From NCBI GenBank assembly GCA_007115705.1, contig QXEO01000881.1, forward strand, positions 372,001-436,000: a stretch of DNA of 64,000 nucleotides. The letters are read 5' to 3'. This document shows positions 1 through 9,949 of the stretch, one piece after another (the stretch's first letter is position 1; each line of letters starts with the position of its first letter). The stretch is from Dactylis glomerata. Taxonomy: Eukaryota; Streptophyta; Magnoliopsida; Poales; Poaceae. The position numbers were made by a program, and so were the translations under genes. The notes below the pieces were generated by a model that searched no databases, was not told the origin of the DNA, and worked only from the letters and a program-made list of their open reading frames with translations.

Positions 1-1083
1 CCCCAGGCCGGATTATCCGCCCCCCTGGGCCGGAATATCCGCCCCCCTTACTGGGTGACGCCGAGCAGAAACTGCAATACGAAAACGGTGATAGCTTTTT
101 CATCCGGACTCCATTTTCGATGATCTTGGGCTCGTTGGAATCACCACAACGAGCTCTACAACTTCATCCATAGAAACATCATAGTCCAACAAGGGAGTAT
201 AAAACCAAATGATGAAAGTTTTGACCTCTCTTTGAAAGCAAACCGGTAAAACCTCCAAACATCAAAAACACAATAAGAGCTTCATGCGAAATCCGTTTTT
301 GATGAGCTAGAGCTTGTCATGGAAATAACCACAAGCTCTAGAACCTCACATGGATAAAACCCAAATGAGAACCAAGAAAGATGATGCCAAGTATGCAAAG
401 GTTTGAGCTCTCTCCGAACGATACAATTAAGTTACTCACTCGAGAGCCCCTCTTGATAGTACGGCTACCGATCCTATAACCCGATCTCACAAATAACACC
501 ATGAGACCGGTAAGAAAGAAACCCTAACACTATCATACCTTTGCCTTGAGCATTCCACTTAAGGTGGATAAAGACGATCTTGATCTTCTCAAGTTGGACC
601 ACCTTTCTTGATTGAGCTTGCTTGGTGAAGTCTTGCGGATTGCTCCCCCATATTCTACTATGGAAGAGACTCTCTTTAAGCATATCTTCACATATCCATG
701 ATCACAATATAGATGGCAAGCTTCAAGCATATGTTCTCTTCTAGTTGCTCATCTTGAACTTGTGCTTTGACTTGATCAATCCTCGAATCAATTCTTCTTT
801 CTCCATAATGATGGTGTCTTGAGGATACACATGAGAGCTCACTCAATCTTATTCTTCAAGACACACTTGACATAAGCTCAACTCCCTTAAGACCAATCTT
901 TGGATCACTCCTTGAATAGCACCTTGGTTAACACATAATCTTCTTCTTACAACCTTGACTCCAACAAATGGTTCAAGCATTGTCTATGGACAAGTCCTAC
1001 ACATATAACTCAATGCAACCATTAGTCCATAGGGATTGTCATTAATTACCAAAACCACACATGGGGCTCGATATGATCTTTCA
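1..1083. mobile_element. Partial LTR of an unidentified retrotransposon, right end only
   Basis: AT-balanced non-coding sequence that stops abruptly at 1083, where a gypsy integrase reading frame begins in mid-domain. The last bases (ending CTTTCA) fit an LTR terminus ending in CA. The first 49 bases hold two imperfect copies of a GC-rich unit around GGCCGGATTATCCGCCCCC. No credible ORF is present; short minus-strand frames near 474-730 look random. The left end and the TSD lie outside the window, so the family and length are not determined. Confidence 0.6.
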
Positions 1084-1643
1084 ACGGGCAAGTCGAAAAA
1101 GCTAATGGCTTGATAAGTAGTGGAATAAAAAAGAGGCTCTTAGCACCTCTCGAGAAAGCCAAGAGCGCTTGGGTAGCAGAATTGCCCTCCGTTCTTTGGA
1201 GCCTAAGAACTACGCCCAATGCAGCAACTCAAGAAACTCCTTTCTTCCTGGTCCATGGCGCAGAAGCCGTGCTTCCAGTCGAAGTTACACACGAAGCTCC
1301 AAGAGTGACAGCATATGACGAGGCGACATCAACAGAAGCATTACAAGACGACGTCGACGCGCTAGATGAAGCAAGAGACAAAGCATTAGAAAGGGCTACG
1401 CAATATCAACAAAGTCTACGAAACTACCATAGTAGTCGAGTTCGTCCACGATCCTTCGTGGTGGGAGATCTTGTTTTGCGACTTAGGCAAGATAGCCATG
1501 GGAAATTGGAGTCCCCTTGGGTGGGACCTTACATCGTCACGGAAGTCATACCAGGAGGAGCATATCGACTACAAGACAAGAAGACTGGGAAGGACGAAAG
1601 CAACCCGTGGAACGCAGAGCAGCTACGACGTTTTTACGCGTAG
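1083..1643 (+). pseudogene. Integrase C-terminal fragment of gypsy polyprotein
   Basis: The frame opens directly at the junction with the inserted LTR, reading NGQVEKANGLI, a standard motif at the end of the integrase catalytic core. It continues through the segment that normally follows (LWSLRTTPNAATQETPF, then LVHGAEAVLP) to the C-terminal integrase region with GDLVLRLRQ and SPWVGPYIVTEV, and stops in TAG at 1641-1643. Protease, reverse transcriptase, RNase H and the first part of integrase are absent, cut off by the LTR ending at 1083. The remaining frame has no stop codons, so the interruption looks fairly recent. The product is the end of the pol polyprotein, which inserts cDNA into the genome. 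As it stands the fragment is non-functional. Confidence 0.88.
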
Positions 1644-2083
1644 ACTAAATATAAAGATATCAATATATTCGAGTTAGCCCTCTGAACCTAGAACATGAGG
1701 CCACCGGTCGGGTTCTTTGGGTTGAACTCGACAAAATTGTACGATTCTTGTGTTACTTCTCCGCTCGGGGGCTTCAACCCCTGGGTCGTACGAAACAAAA
1801 ATTATTATGACAAGATGGAGGCTTTTCCCTTATTATAAGGTTGTTTAGACAACCCGAAGAATATTGATAGAATTTGGTTCATGAGAGGAACCCGATATTA
1901 TTCCTACCTTTTTTGGTTCGCAAAGAGACCAATATATGGAAAACATACCTCAGAACATATATTGTTCTCATGGTACTAGCAAAAGAAATTGAGTACTTGG
2001 ATAATATTCATTGCAGATAAGTAGCAAGGACACGATAAAAAGAAATTACATAAAAACATAGAAAGTCCTAACGAAGGTGGACT

Positions 2084-2653
2084 TCAAGCTTCATATTCCC
2101 TCTGGCAAAGAGTGCCATCGAAGATCTTCACATCAAACTTCGACGTCCCAATATGGAAGTCGAAGGCCATGAAGAAACCTTGACGGATGTCATGGTCCTC
2201 CGCAAACTGCGCCCAGCCTCCCCTGAAGTACTGTTCGCCATCGCCATCGTACCATACCTCCACCTCGTATGGGATGCCGCCGCCAGATTGTTCACGAAGA
2301 ACAGCTTCTCGCAGCTCGCGACCATCCATAAACTTCGTAAAATTCAGCGGTAATCGCTGAATCTCACGGCATTGCGCCATGGCAATACAGAGGAAGGAGA
2401 AGATTTGAGGAGGAGCAGCGGGAGCGGCAGGTGCAGCAGGAGGAGGAGCAGCAGGGCCTGGAGCGGCGCTGGTCACTTTAGGCTTGTTCTTGCTCCCAGG
2501 TGGGCGGCCGGGACGACGTTTAGCCGGAACGTCGGAAGAAGTTCCTACGGCGGCTGGCATGGTCTTCTTGTTCTTACTTCCACGAGGGCGACCTCGACCT
2601 CGTGGGGCTACCGGAGAGCCAAGGGTCAGACGGGAACCTTGAGCATCAGCCAT
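2084..2653 (-). CDS. Antisense extra ORF: AT-hook protein with B3-like domain
   Basis: Intact 189-residue frame on the strand opposite to pol, between integrase and the 3' LTR. The N-terminus has two AT-hook motifs (RGRGRPRGSKNKK near residues 18-30 and KRRPGRPPGSKNKPK near 45-59), followed by an Ala/Pro-rich linker. The last ~95 residues resemble a plant B3 DNA-binding fold: REIQRLPLNFTKFM, a charged VEVWYDGDGEQYFRGGWAQF stretch, then GFFMAFDFHIGTSKFDVKIFD. B3 is my reading of the pattern, not a search result. A TATAAATA box on the same strand at 2757-2764 lies about 104 bp upstream of the start, so the ORF may have its own antisense promoter. Extra antisense ORFs are known in Tat-lineage elements; their role is not settled. 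A nuclear DNA-binding role is inferred from the AT-hooks. Confidence 0.72.
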   Translation of the reverse strand: MADAQGSRLTLGSPVAPRGRGRPRGSKNKKTMPAAVGTSSDVPAKRRPGRPPGSKNKPKVTSAAPGPAAPPPAAPAAPAAPPQIFSFLCIAMAQCREIQRLPLNFTKFMDGRELREAVLREQSGGGIPYEVEVWYDGDGEQYFRGGWAQFAEDHDIRQGFFMAFDFHIGTSKFDVKIFDGTLCQREYEA

Positions 2654-2756
2654 GAGCGCAACAAGAAAAACCTCGCAAAAACCCTAGATGGAGGAAGAAG
2701 ATGATGCGGCGGAGGAGGAGTCTGATTAGGGTTTTTACCTTAATCAGCAGGTGCTT

Positions 2757-2764
2757 TATTTATA
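2757..2764 (-). promoter_or_regulatory. TATA box candidate for the antisense ORF
   Basis: TATAAATA on the minus strand, about 104 bp upstream of the ATG at 2653. Spacing and sequence suit a plant core promoter driving transcription against the element's own pol. Judged by position only. Confidence 0.45.
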
Positions 2765-3681
2765 AGCACATATTATTGGGCCTTCGGGCTACAGCAAAGC
2801 CCGCGAACATAATTTATAACAGGAGTTAAATTCTGCGCACAGCAGACGATAATATCAAAGAAGAAAAAAAGGGGGGGGGGAAGATCATGCGATAAGAAAA
2901 CCTCGACTTGGACTCGGGGGCTCGTCAAATAATAAAGAGGTCTACAGAAGAAAGAAGAGCTGAACTTTGAGCCTATGCTTGACTACAAGTTGCCAAACAT
3001 AGCCTCGGGGGCTACTCCCATCGGGAGCGCTGAGCGCGCACCCGATAGAGATGAGATGGTGAATATTTTAGATGAAGAAGGATAAAACTTCGACTACATA
3101 GTCGACAAATTGAAGAGAGATTACTCCCATCGGGAGCGAGTTTTATGGTTGTAGAAACCCGAATATTTTCAGTCAAACTTTGACTGCGACATAAGATTCT
3201 CGAGTTGCGTTATCGCAATGAAACTCGAATGCCGTGATTTATCACGAAGGTAAGACCCCGGATCCGTCCTGTGTGGCCTGGTATACGCACATGGATGCGC
3301 TCTGCTGGTATGTATCCGTGTCTACGACGCGAAGAAAATCCTGGTGGACGCACTGGGTACCCTGAGAACCACTGGGATTCATTTTTTGTAAGTCCTAAAT
3401 GAGGCAAAAGAGTGAGTTTGACCGGTATCCCGAATTCAAGTCCAAGGGGATTGAATTTGAAGTAGGTGACAAGTATCTGTTCCGGCAGTTAACTGACCTC
3501 TTGATCCGTCAGAGTTGTCAGGCTTGTTCATCGAGACCCCTTGCGAGCAAATTATCATCAATATAAGTCGAAAGACCAAGTCGAAGATTTCAAGATAAAG
3601 TCGAAGAGTTGATCAAGTCGAAGATTTGAAGATTAGAGATTCAACCCGAATCTGCAATTCTGGTAGAATCTCAGGGGCTAC

Positions 3682-4016
3682 TGACAAGGGTATAGTTAAT
3701 AGAGCCCGCTAGTTGAGTACCCCTGAGGCCCGTTAAGCTAGGCCCAATTGTAATAATAAGTCGAATACGAGTTCTTACCGTATATCGATATTGTAATTTG
3801 TATCGGACCCAACCCGATCCTCGAGACCTGGCCACCTATATATAGGGGCCAGGAGGGGACGGTGTAGGGCAGATTGAAAGCAAGCCAGGTTGAACACCCA
3901 AGTTTACTTTCGATACACACCTATTTCGACTAACTTTACCTTCGAGTTCATCCGACGCCCTATCTCCCCGATCCTAAGTCCTTCATCTAGGACATTTGTC
4001 GAGTTAACCCTCGTCA
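3682..4016 (+). repeat. 3' LTR (335 bp) of the Tat-like element
   Basis: Begins TGACAAGGGTATAG directly after a polypurine-like TCAGGGGCTAC and ends CTCGTCA, giving TGAC...GTCA ends. A CTATATATAGG box at about 3833-3843 is a likely promoter TATA. A second copy of the same LTR stands alone at 41209-41542. Confidence 0.85.
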
Positions 4017-4021
4017 ATTGG

Positions 4022-6070
4022 TATAGCTTTTATTGTGAAATGCGTCGTTGAATGTTCACTATGGGCATGTTGTAAATTTCCACCATGAATTATGCATGGC
4101 TTAGATTAGCGGCCCAGGCGTTTCTCTAACACGTATACAAACTCCATGATCCCGCAAGATTCCCAATTTATTTCACATCGCGAGTATCCATAAACAGAAG
4201 ATCACGATATCAACTCAAATAAGAAGTGCAATGTTGAAAGCTTGCCCCATGACGACATGGCTGGGCTAATTTCCAACTTACAACTTGCAAGCATAACAAC
4301 TCAACATAAGAGAGCCACAATGTAAAAAATTTAAGAACGGGAAAAATAAAGTGTGCCATCAGGTTCGTGAGAGCTTTACTGACCAATTTTCGCATAATAC
4401 CAAAAGAGTTTAATTTGAAGGATAGATAAAAGCAAGTCAAATGTACTTTGGAGTAGCAAATTGCTAAGAGGTATGTATGGTGGACACATTGGAACAACTT
4501 AGTTTTTAGGAGTTGGATGCATGAGTAGAGCTCATACTCAGTATAAAATGAGGGCTAGCAAAAGACTGGGAGCGACCAACTAAGAGAGCAATAACGGCCA
4601 TAATCATGAAAAGCGACAAAGCAACATTAAAAGAAGCATAAGATGGCATAACAAGTCAAAAACTAAATGATCATAGAGGCTTATGGCGACTTTGTATGAG
4701 TCTAACATGTGTGAGCATGCGCCAAGTCAACCCAAATAAAACATCAAAGGAGAAAACCAACATAATGCTTCCAAATAATAAAAACAACACATGCTTTTTT
4801 GAAAGGCTTATTAAGCAATCTCAGTCATTTGGGACAAGTCATGCTACAACAAAATCACTAAGCATACTATCAAAAAGACATCAAGCATGGCATGCAGAAG
4901 TCTAAGCCGCAGTCTAAACAAGCTCCTTTTTGTACCACTTTTTTGCATGAAATTTTTTCTCTTTTCCAACACCATTCGAACTTTTTTGAAACAACTCTTT
5001 TGATGAAAACCAACATAGACCAGAGGTCAAAATACACCTTGATATAAAGATATAAGAAGATCTGAACAAAAATCAAGGCGAAAAATAAAAGCTAAATGCA
5101 GTTCTAGAAAAAGAGAACACTCGTTGAACAATAAGAGTGAAAAATGGAGTGTTCTTGGCAAATGCAAAGCAAGGAAACTTCTCCAAAAGGAATTTGTTGG
5201 GGTCCAACCATTTATTGCAGCAAACAGAACTAAATAAAACTAAAAACTAAAAAAACTGACGCTCCAAGAAAAACGCATAATGCATGAAGCAATAAAAATA
5301 TAGTGTGTTGAAAGGTGACCTGATTTTTGCCGATGAAGAAGGGGTGCCTCGGGGGCATCCCGAAGCTTTGACGCTTGTACTTCTTGGATATTTCTTGGGG
5401 TGACATGGGCATCCCCAAGCTTGAGCTTTTGTCCATTCTTCAACTCATCTCATCATTCTCCAATCCCTACACTTGAAAACTTCCTTCATACAAAACTAAA
5501 CACAATTCTATTAGCAACATTAGTGTAAGCATAATAATGAATCAACCCCTTTTAGCATCATATTTCAACTCAAAACCACCACATAGAAAGCATATACTAC
5601 TGTATCAACTTCCCCAAAAGTCACGTGATCAAAAGACTCAAAATGAAAGCGATAAAGAGGCAAACACAAATAGTGGCAGAAATCTGTCAAAACAGAACAA
5701 CTAACAAAGCTCGATTTTTTCGAGGGTTTTATGTTGCTCAAATCAAAAAGTGTATAACTAATGAAAGTTTTTATATAACCTGGGGAATATGCACAAGAAA
5801 TCGCAGGTCAAAAAGATATACAGAGAATTTTCACGAATATTTACGGTGCAGCACCGAAATCTGTTTCAGGACAGCAACATCCCCAAATCTTACCTCACTC
5901 AAATTAGAGGCTTCTCTTGGCACAACAATGAAATAAAAATGATAAGGAGCGGTTATTACAGTAGTAATAACTTCCAAGACTCAAATAAAAGAAAAAGTAC
6001 TGAAAGTAAACAATGGGTTATCTCCCAAGAGTGTTTTTCTTTAACGCCTTTGAGCTAGGCGCAGAAAGTG
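4022..6070 (-). other. Long non-coding 3' tail of L1
   Basis: About 2 kb without a supportable gene. It is the reverse complement of the tail seen in the sister elements at 9950-11318, 21408-23993 and 32039-34838, which lets it be assigned. It includes a block at 5335-5450 rich in CAAGCTTGGGGATGCC-type motifs (reverse complement), and just left of the protease stop a conserved block containing GCGCCTAGCTCAAAGGC (reverse complement, near 6045-6062). Short ORFs here are not conserved between copies. Confidence 0.75.
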
Positions 6071-6074
6071 CAAA

Positions 6075-6490
6075 TCAAGTAATGTAAAGTGATGAAGCAT
6101 CAAGCTCATAATTTGCTCTAAGAATAGAGTCAAAAAGCAATTTCTTTCTCTTCCTAGGGAAGTGTTCCATACCTTTCTTGAGTGGGAATTGATATTTGAT
6201 GGTGTCTTCCCTCATATCAATGATGGCACATACAGTTCGAAGAAAAGGTCTTCCCAAAATAATAGGACATGAAGCATTGCATTCAACATCCATGACAAGA
6301 AAATCAATGGGAACAAGGTTATTGTTAACCATAATAAGAACATCATTAATCCTTCCCAAAGGTTTCTTCTTAGCAACATCAGCAATAGGAACATCATAAT
6401 AACACTTTTTCAAGAGGTGGTAAATCAAGCATGTCATAAATTTTTCTAGGCATAATAGAAATACTAGCACCTAGATCACATAAAGCATGG
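6075..6490 (-). pseudogene. Aspartic protease region of L1 gag-protease
   Basis: Retropepsin-like domain that would cleave the gag polyprotein. Read on the minus strand it shows CDLGASISIMPRKIYDML, with the catalytic Asp codon at 6475-6477 and the expected D-L-G triad. A frameshift follows near 6405-6412. The other frame then carries the second half (PIDFLVMDVE, then ILGRPFLRTVCAIIDM) and ends in NYELDASSLYIT at 6075. The hydrophobic ILGRPFL motif is standard for Athila-type proteases. An in-frame stop also lies upstream of the domain near 6530. Reverse transcriptase should follow the protease, but only the non-coding tail does. Confidence 0.82.
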
Positions 6491-7263
6491 CAATCAAAAC
6501 CATTAACATGCATATCAATGATGGGTTCCTAACCATCTTCTAACTTCTTGGGAATAGAAGCTTTTTGCTTCAACTTTTCATCCCTAATTTTCATAAGAGC
6601 ATTGGTAATATGCTTAGTAAAAGCAACATTTATAGGACTAGCATTAGGAGTCAAAGCAAGCTTTTGCAAGAACAAAATAACTTCAGATATATTGCAGCCA
6701 TCAACATCAAAATCATTAAAAGAAATAGAGCTATCATCTCCTACACTCTAAAAAATTTCAGCACTCTTTTGAGAAAAAGTTTTAGCTGTTTTGGGCTTTT
6801 TAACACTAGGAGTAGGAGTTTTCTCTACACCAATCAAAGTAAGAGGATTGCTAGCATTTGGAACAAGATCATTAGAGGTAGTAATGGTACATACCTTCAT
6901 CTTTCTAGCCATCTCATCTTCTCTTTTCCACCTGGCATGCAATTCTGCTAGCATCCTAACATTTTCATCAATTCTAACTTGGATAGCATTAGCAGTGGCA
7001 AAAGGATCAGGCTTAGCGGACATTCTGTTAATCAAAGAAGATTGCGCATTAGACAAAGACGAAATATCGGTTTCAGCTTTGGAAACCTTAGCTTGCAACT
7101 CAGGAATAGCCTTGTTTAAATTTTCAAGTTGATGACTAATAGTCCTCAATAGAGCTGATTGCTCCTCCATAGTCTTGGTAAAAGCCCTATTCTGCTCATA
7201 TTGCACCTGCATAAAATTCTTGGTAGCCTTTTCAAGTTCAAAAATTCTTTCTTCACTAGGCAT
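6491..7263 (-). pseudogene. C-terminal gag/linker with coiled coil (L1)
   Basis: An open stretch (7263-6748) encodes 171 residues starting MPSEERIFELEKATKNF. It is rich in heptad-like Leu/Ile/Ala and charged residues, typical of the coiled-coil segment after the gag nucleocapsid region in Athila-like elements. It ends at a TAG at 6748-6750. Beyond the stop the same frame continues (around ILFLQKLALTPNASPINVAF) toward the protease, so one nonsense change separates them. The start at 7263 is only the first Met. The real frame comes from the gag core across the insertion at 7274-12964, whose TSD GTCTA (7269-7273) lies immediately upstream. Confidence 0.75.
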
Positions 7264-7273
7264 TTTAGGTCTA

Positions 7274-8921
7274 TGATATGTCTCAAACGTATCTATAATT
7301 TTTGATGCTCCATGCTTGTTTTTACACCATTAGCTTAGTGTTTCGTTACACTTCATGACATTTTTATGCATTTTCCAGAACTAACCTATTAACGAGATGC
7401 CACAGTGCGAGTTCCCTGTTTTCTGCTATTTTTGTGTTTCAGAAAAGTTACACAGGAAATATTCTCAAAATTGGACGAAACAAAAGCCGAACATCCAGAA
7501 ATTTACCGAAGCTTCCAGAGAACCGAAGAGGAGACAGAGGGGGGCCACAGGGCGGCCACACCATGAGGCGGCGCGGCCTGCCCCTGGCCCGCGACCCCTA
7601 TGGGTGAGGCCACCCTGGCCCACCTCTGACGATGCCCCTTCGCCTATAAAGACCCCCCGATGGGAAAAACCTAAGGACCCGATCACTTTTCCAGAAACAT
7701 ATCGCGATCCGCCGCCGTCGTCGACCCGAGATTGAGAGGGTCCAGAAGCTCTTCCTGACACCCTACCGGAGAGGGGAATCGCCACCGAAGGTCTTCTTCA
7801 TCGCCATGCTTGCCTCCGGAGCGATGAGTGAGTAGTCTACCTTGGACTATGGGTCCATAGCAGTAGCTAGATGGTTGTCTTCTCCACCATGTGCTTCATG
7901 TTTAGATCTCATGAGCTGCCCTACATGATTGAGATCACCGTTATGTAATTCTACATGTTTGGTTTGTTGGGATCTGATGAATATTGGTGTTTATGATTAA
8001 GTTGCTGTACTGAATTATATCTTATGTTATCTCTATGTTGTTTCTGATCTTGCATGCTCTTTGTTGTTAGTAGCTATCTTGGCCGAGTAGATACTAGTGA
8101 CTCCAAGAGGGGGTATTTATGCTCAATAGTTCGGTTCATGCCTCTATTTAATCTGGGGGAGTGACAGAAACCTCTAAGGTTGTAGATGTGCTGTAGCCAC
8201 TAGGGAGAAAACAACATTCTTATGTCCAAGGGCATATGCTTTGTTTACATTACACACTTTGCTTAATGCAGTTATCTGTTGTTCGCAACTTAATACTTGT
8301 GGGGTTCTCAGATTGATTCCCCATGGGTGGATTATTAGTCATAGATGCAGTTGGATGGCGGTCCATGTATTTTGTTGTAATGCCCAGAGTAAATCTCATA
8401 GTGATCCTCTCGACATTTGCACGTTGTCTTTATTCTATCAATTGCCCAACTGTAATTTGTTTACCCAGCATGTGTTATTTATCTTATGGAGAGACACCAC
8501 TAGTGAACTGTGGACCCCGGTCCTATTTCCTTTATATTGCTATCACCTATTTACTTTACTTGCACTGTTTACTTTCTCATATACTACTATTGCTTTCCAC
8601 TCGATATGCTCATACACTTTGTTTACAGCAAACCAGTGAGATTGACAACCTCATCGTAAGTTGGGAGCAAAGTATTTGGTTGTGTTGTGTGCAGGTTCCA
8701 TGTTGCTACTAGTTGAAGACACGCTAACACGTTAATCGTTAACGGCGCCCTTGTTGGAGTGTCACTAAGCTAGCAAGCATCACCTTCTGGAGTTTGGCTT
8801 TTTCTTGGACTGACAAACCTTGGTTTCTTACTGAGGGAAAACTCGTTGCAGTACTCATCAAACCTTCATCTTGGGGTTCCCAACTGGACGGTGATTTACA
8901 CTATCACACACCGCCACAGCA
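7274..8921 (+). repeat. 5' LTR of L2b
   Basis: Begins TGATATGTCTCAAACG (one difference from the family TGATACG) and ends CCGCCACAGCA. CCTATAAAG at about 7643-7651 is the probable promoter TATA box. ORFs of ~130 residues in the U5 region recur in all copies because the LTRs are similar; I do not regard them as genes. Confidence 0.92.
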
Positions 8922-8931
8922 AATATTTTTC

Positions 8932-8948
8932 TGGCGCCGTTGCCAGGG
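8932..8948 (+). promoter_or_regulatory. Primer-binding site of L2b
   Basis: TGGCGCCGTTGCCAGGG, 10 bases after the LTR end. It complements the 3' end of plant tRNA-Asp, the usual primer of Athila-like elements, except for one A where the sister copies at 15925 and 20648 have G. Confidence 0.8.
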
Positions 8949-9073
8949 AAAAAGAAGACTTCTGAAAGGTGAGCTTCACACGCACATCCTTTACTTTGTT
9001 TATTGTTTTGCTTTACTTTATTTTTACTTGCATCGTTTTATCAAAAATACAAAAAAAATAGTTTCCTTTATAG

Positions 9074-9949
9074 TTGTTTATTATGTCTAGTTTAGTTGCT
9101 ACTACTATGTCGCCCGAGGATATGATTTTCACTTTCAAACAAAAGGTTGAGGAAAGTTTCAAAGAAGCTTGGTCTAGGATTTATGATTGGCATGGAAAAA
9201 CTGAACCAAAAATGACTTTGAGTTTGCTTCTTAGTTGCTTTTACTTTGGACTTGCTCTTCGTTATAGATATGCTTTGGATGCTACTGCAGAAGGAGATTT
9301 CCTTCATTGTGATGGAGATCAAGCTTTCAATATTATAAAAAAGTTGATTACAATTTATAGCATGCCAACTTATTTTGATTCCTCTCTTGTGAGCATTTTT
9401 AATAGACTTAATACTCTTGAGGCTCACACTGCTAGTTTGAATACTTGCTTTAGTACTTTGCGTCAGCATTTTGATTATGTGCCATCAAATTCTGAACCTT
9501 TGAGTTGGTACCCTACGGTGAAAATCACCATTAATGGTGAAACTTTTCATGCTCGTTGTGATATTATGTCTGAATTTTGTCTTATGCCAAAGGATATTTA
9601 TGAATCTTTGAGTCTTTGGAAACTTTCTGAGGGGGGAGAAGAAATTTCTCTTACTAATAATGCCACTATATTTCCCATTGGAATAGCTGAAGGAGTTTAT
9701 ACAAAAGTCCTAGGAAGAATGGTATCCACTGATTATCTTGTTATTGAATATGCAGGAAAAGGACAAATCACACTTGGAAGGTCTCTTCTGAAGCTCCTGG
9801 GCGCCGTTATAGATGTGGGAAAAGGCAATATAAGATTCATCTCTCCACCTTGCAATAGTCATGTCTTTCCTAGAGTCAAGATCAAAGGTAAGAAAGGAAG
9901 ACGTAAGGCACTCGTTGACCCTAATGCTTCATCACTTGATATTACTTGA
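9074..9949 (+). CDS. Reduced gag-protease ORF of L2b
   Basis: Single 291-codon frame (first ATG 9074; the next, 9083, is equally plausible). Residues ~25-95 (VEESFKEAWSRIYDW, FYFGLALRYRYALDATAEGDF) match the second half of an Athila-like gag capsid region; the N-terminal part seen in L1 is missing. Residues ~145-265 are a retropepsin-like domain: VKITINGETFHARCD, LMPKDIYESLSL, then ITLGRSLLKLLGAVIDVGKG. The catalytic triplet reads D-I-M instead of the D-L/I-G expected (L1 has D-L-G), so the protease is probably inactive. The C-terminus VDPNASSLDIT is shared with the unrelated ORF at 20823-21407. The intact frame, despite loss of most gag and all pol, suggests either recent loss or selection on a short product. 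The product would act, if at all, in the cytoplasmic particle of a helper element. Confidence 0.78.
   Translation: MFIMSSLVATTMSPEDMIFTFKQKVEESFKEAWSRIYDWHGKTEPKMTLSLLLSCFYFGLALRYRYALDATAEGDFLHCDGDQAFNIIKKLITIYSMPTYFDSSLVSIFNRLNTLEAHTASLNTCFSTLRQHFDYVPSNSEPLSWYPTVKITINGETFHARCDIMSEFCLMPKDIYESLSLWKLSEGGEEISLTNNATIFPIGIAEGVYTKVLGRMVSTDYLVIEYAGKGQITLGRSLLKLLGAVIDVGKGNIRFISPPCNSHVFPRVKIKGKKGRRKALVDPNASSLDIT

Larger units (their letters stand above)
1084..4016 (+). mobile_element. 3' part of a Tat-like Ty3/gypsy retrotransposon
   Basis: In order: C-terminal integrase (to 1643), a non-coding spacer, an antisense ORF (2653 down to 2084), a spacer with a purine tract (about 2864-2882), and a 3' LTR (3682-4016). 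An integrase followed by an antisense extra ORF before the 3' LTR is the known layout of the Tat lineage of plant Ty3/gypsy elements. The sequence after the LTR continues the minus-strand Athila-like element with ATTGG (4017-4021), the probable TSD; its partner lies left of the window. The stretches 1644-2083 and 2770-3681 hold no gene that I can support. Confidence 0.8.

Noticed and set aside
2864..2882. Purine tract AAAAAAAGGGGGGGGGG as polypurine tract of the Tat-like element
   Set aside because: It is 800 bp from the LTR. The real polypurine-like tract abuts 3682.
8241..8712. ORFs of ~130 residues in the LTRs (also near 12284, 15234, 38484)
   Set aside because: They recur only because the LTRs are related. 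Two overlapping frames are open, start sites vary, and no protein pattern is present.
8932..8948. tRNA gene
   Set aside because: Only the 17-18 bases complementary to a tRNA 3' end are present; this is a primer-binding site, not a tRNA gene.
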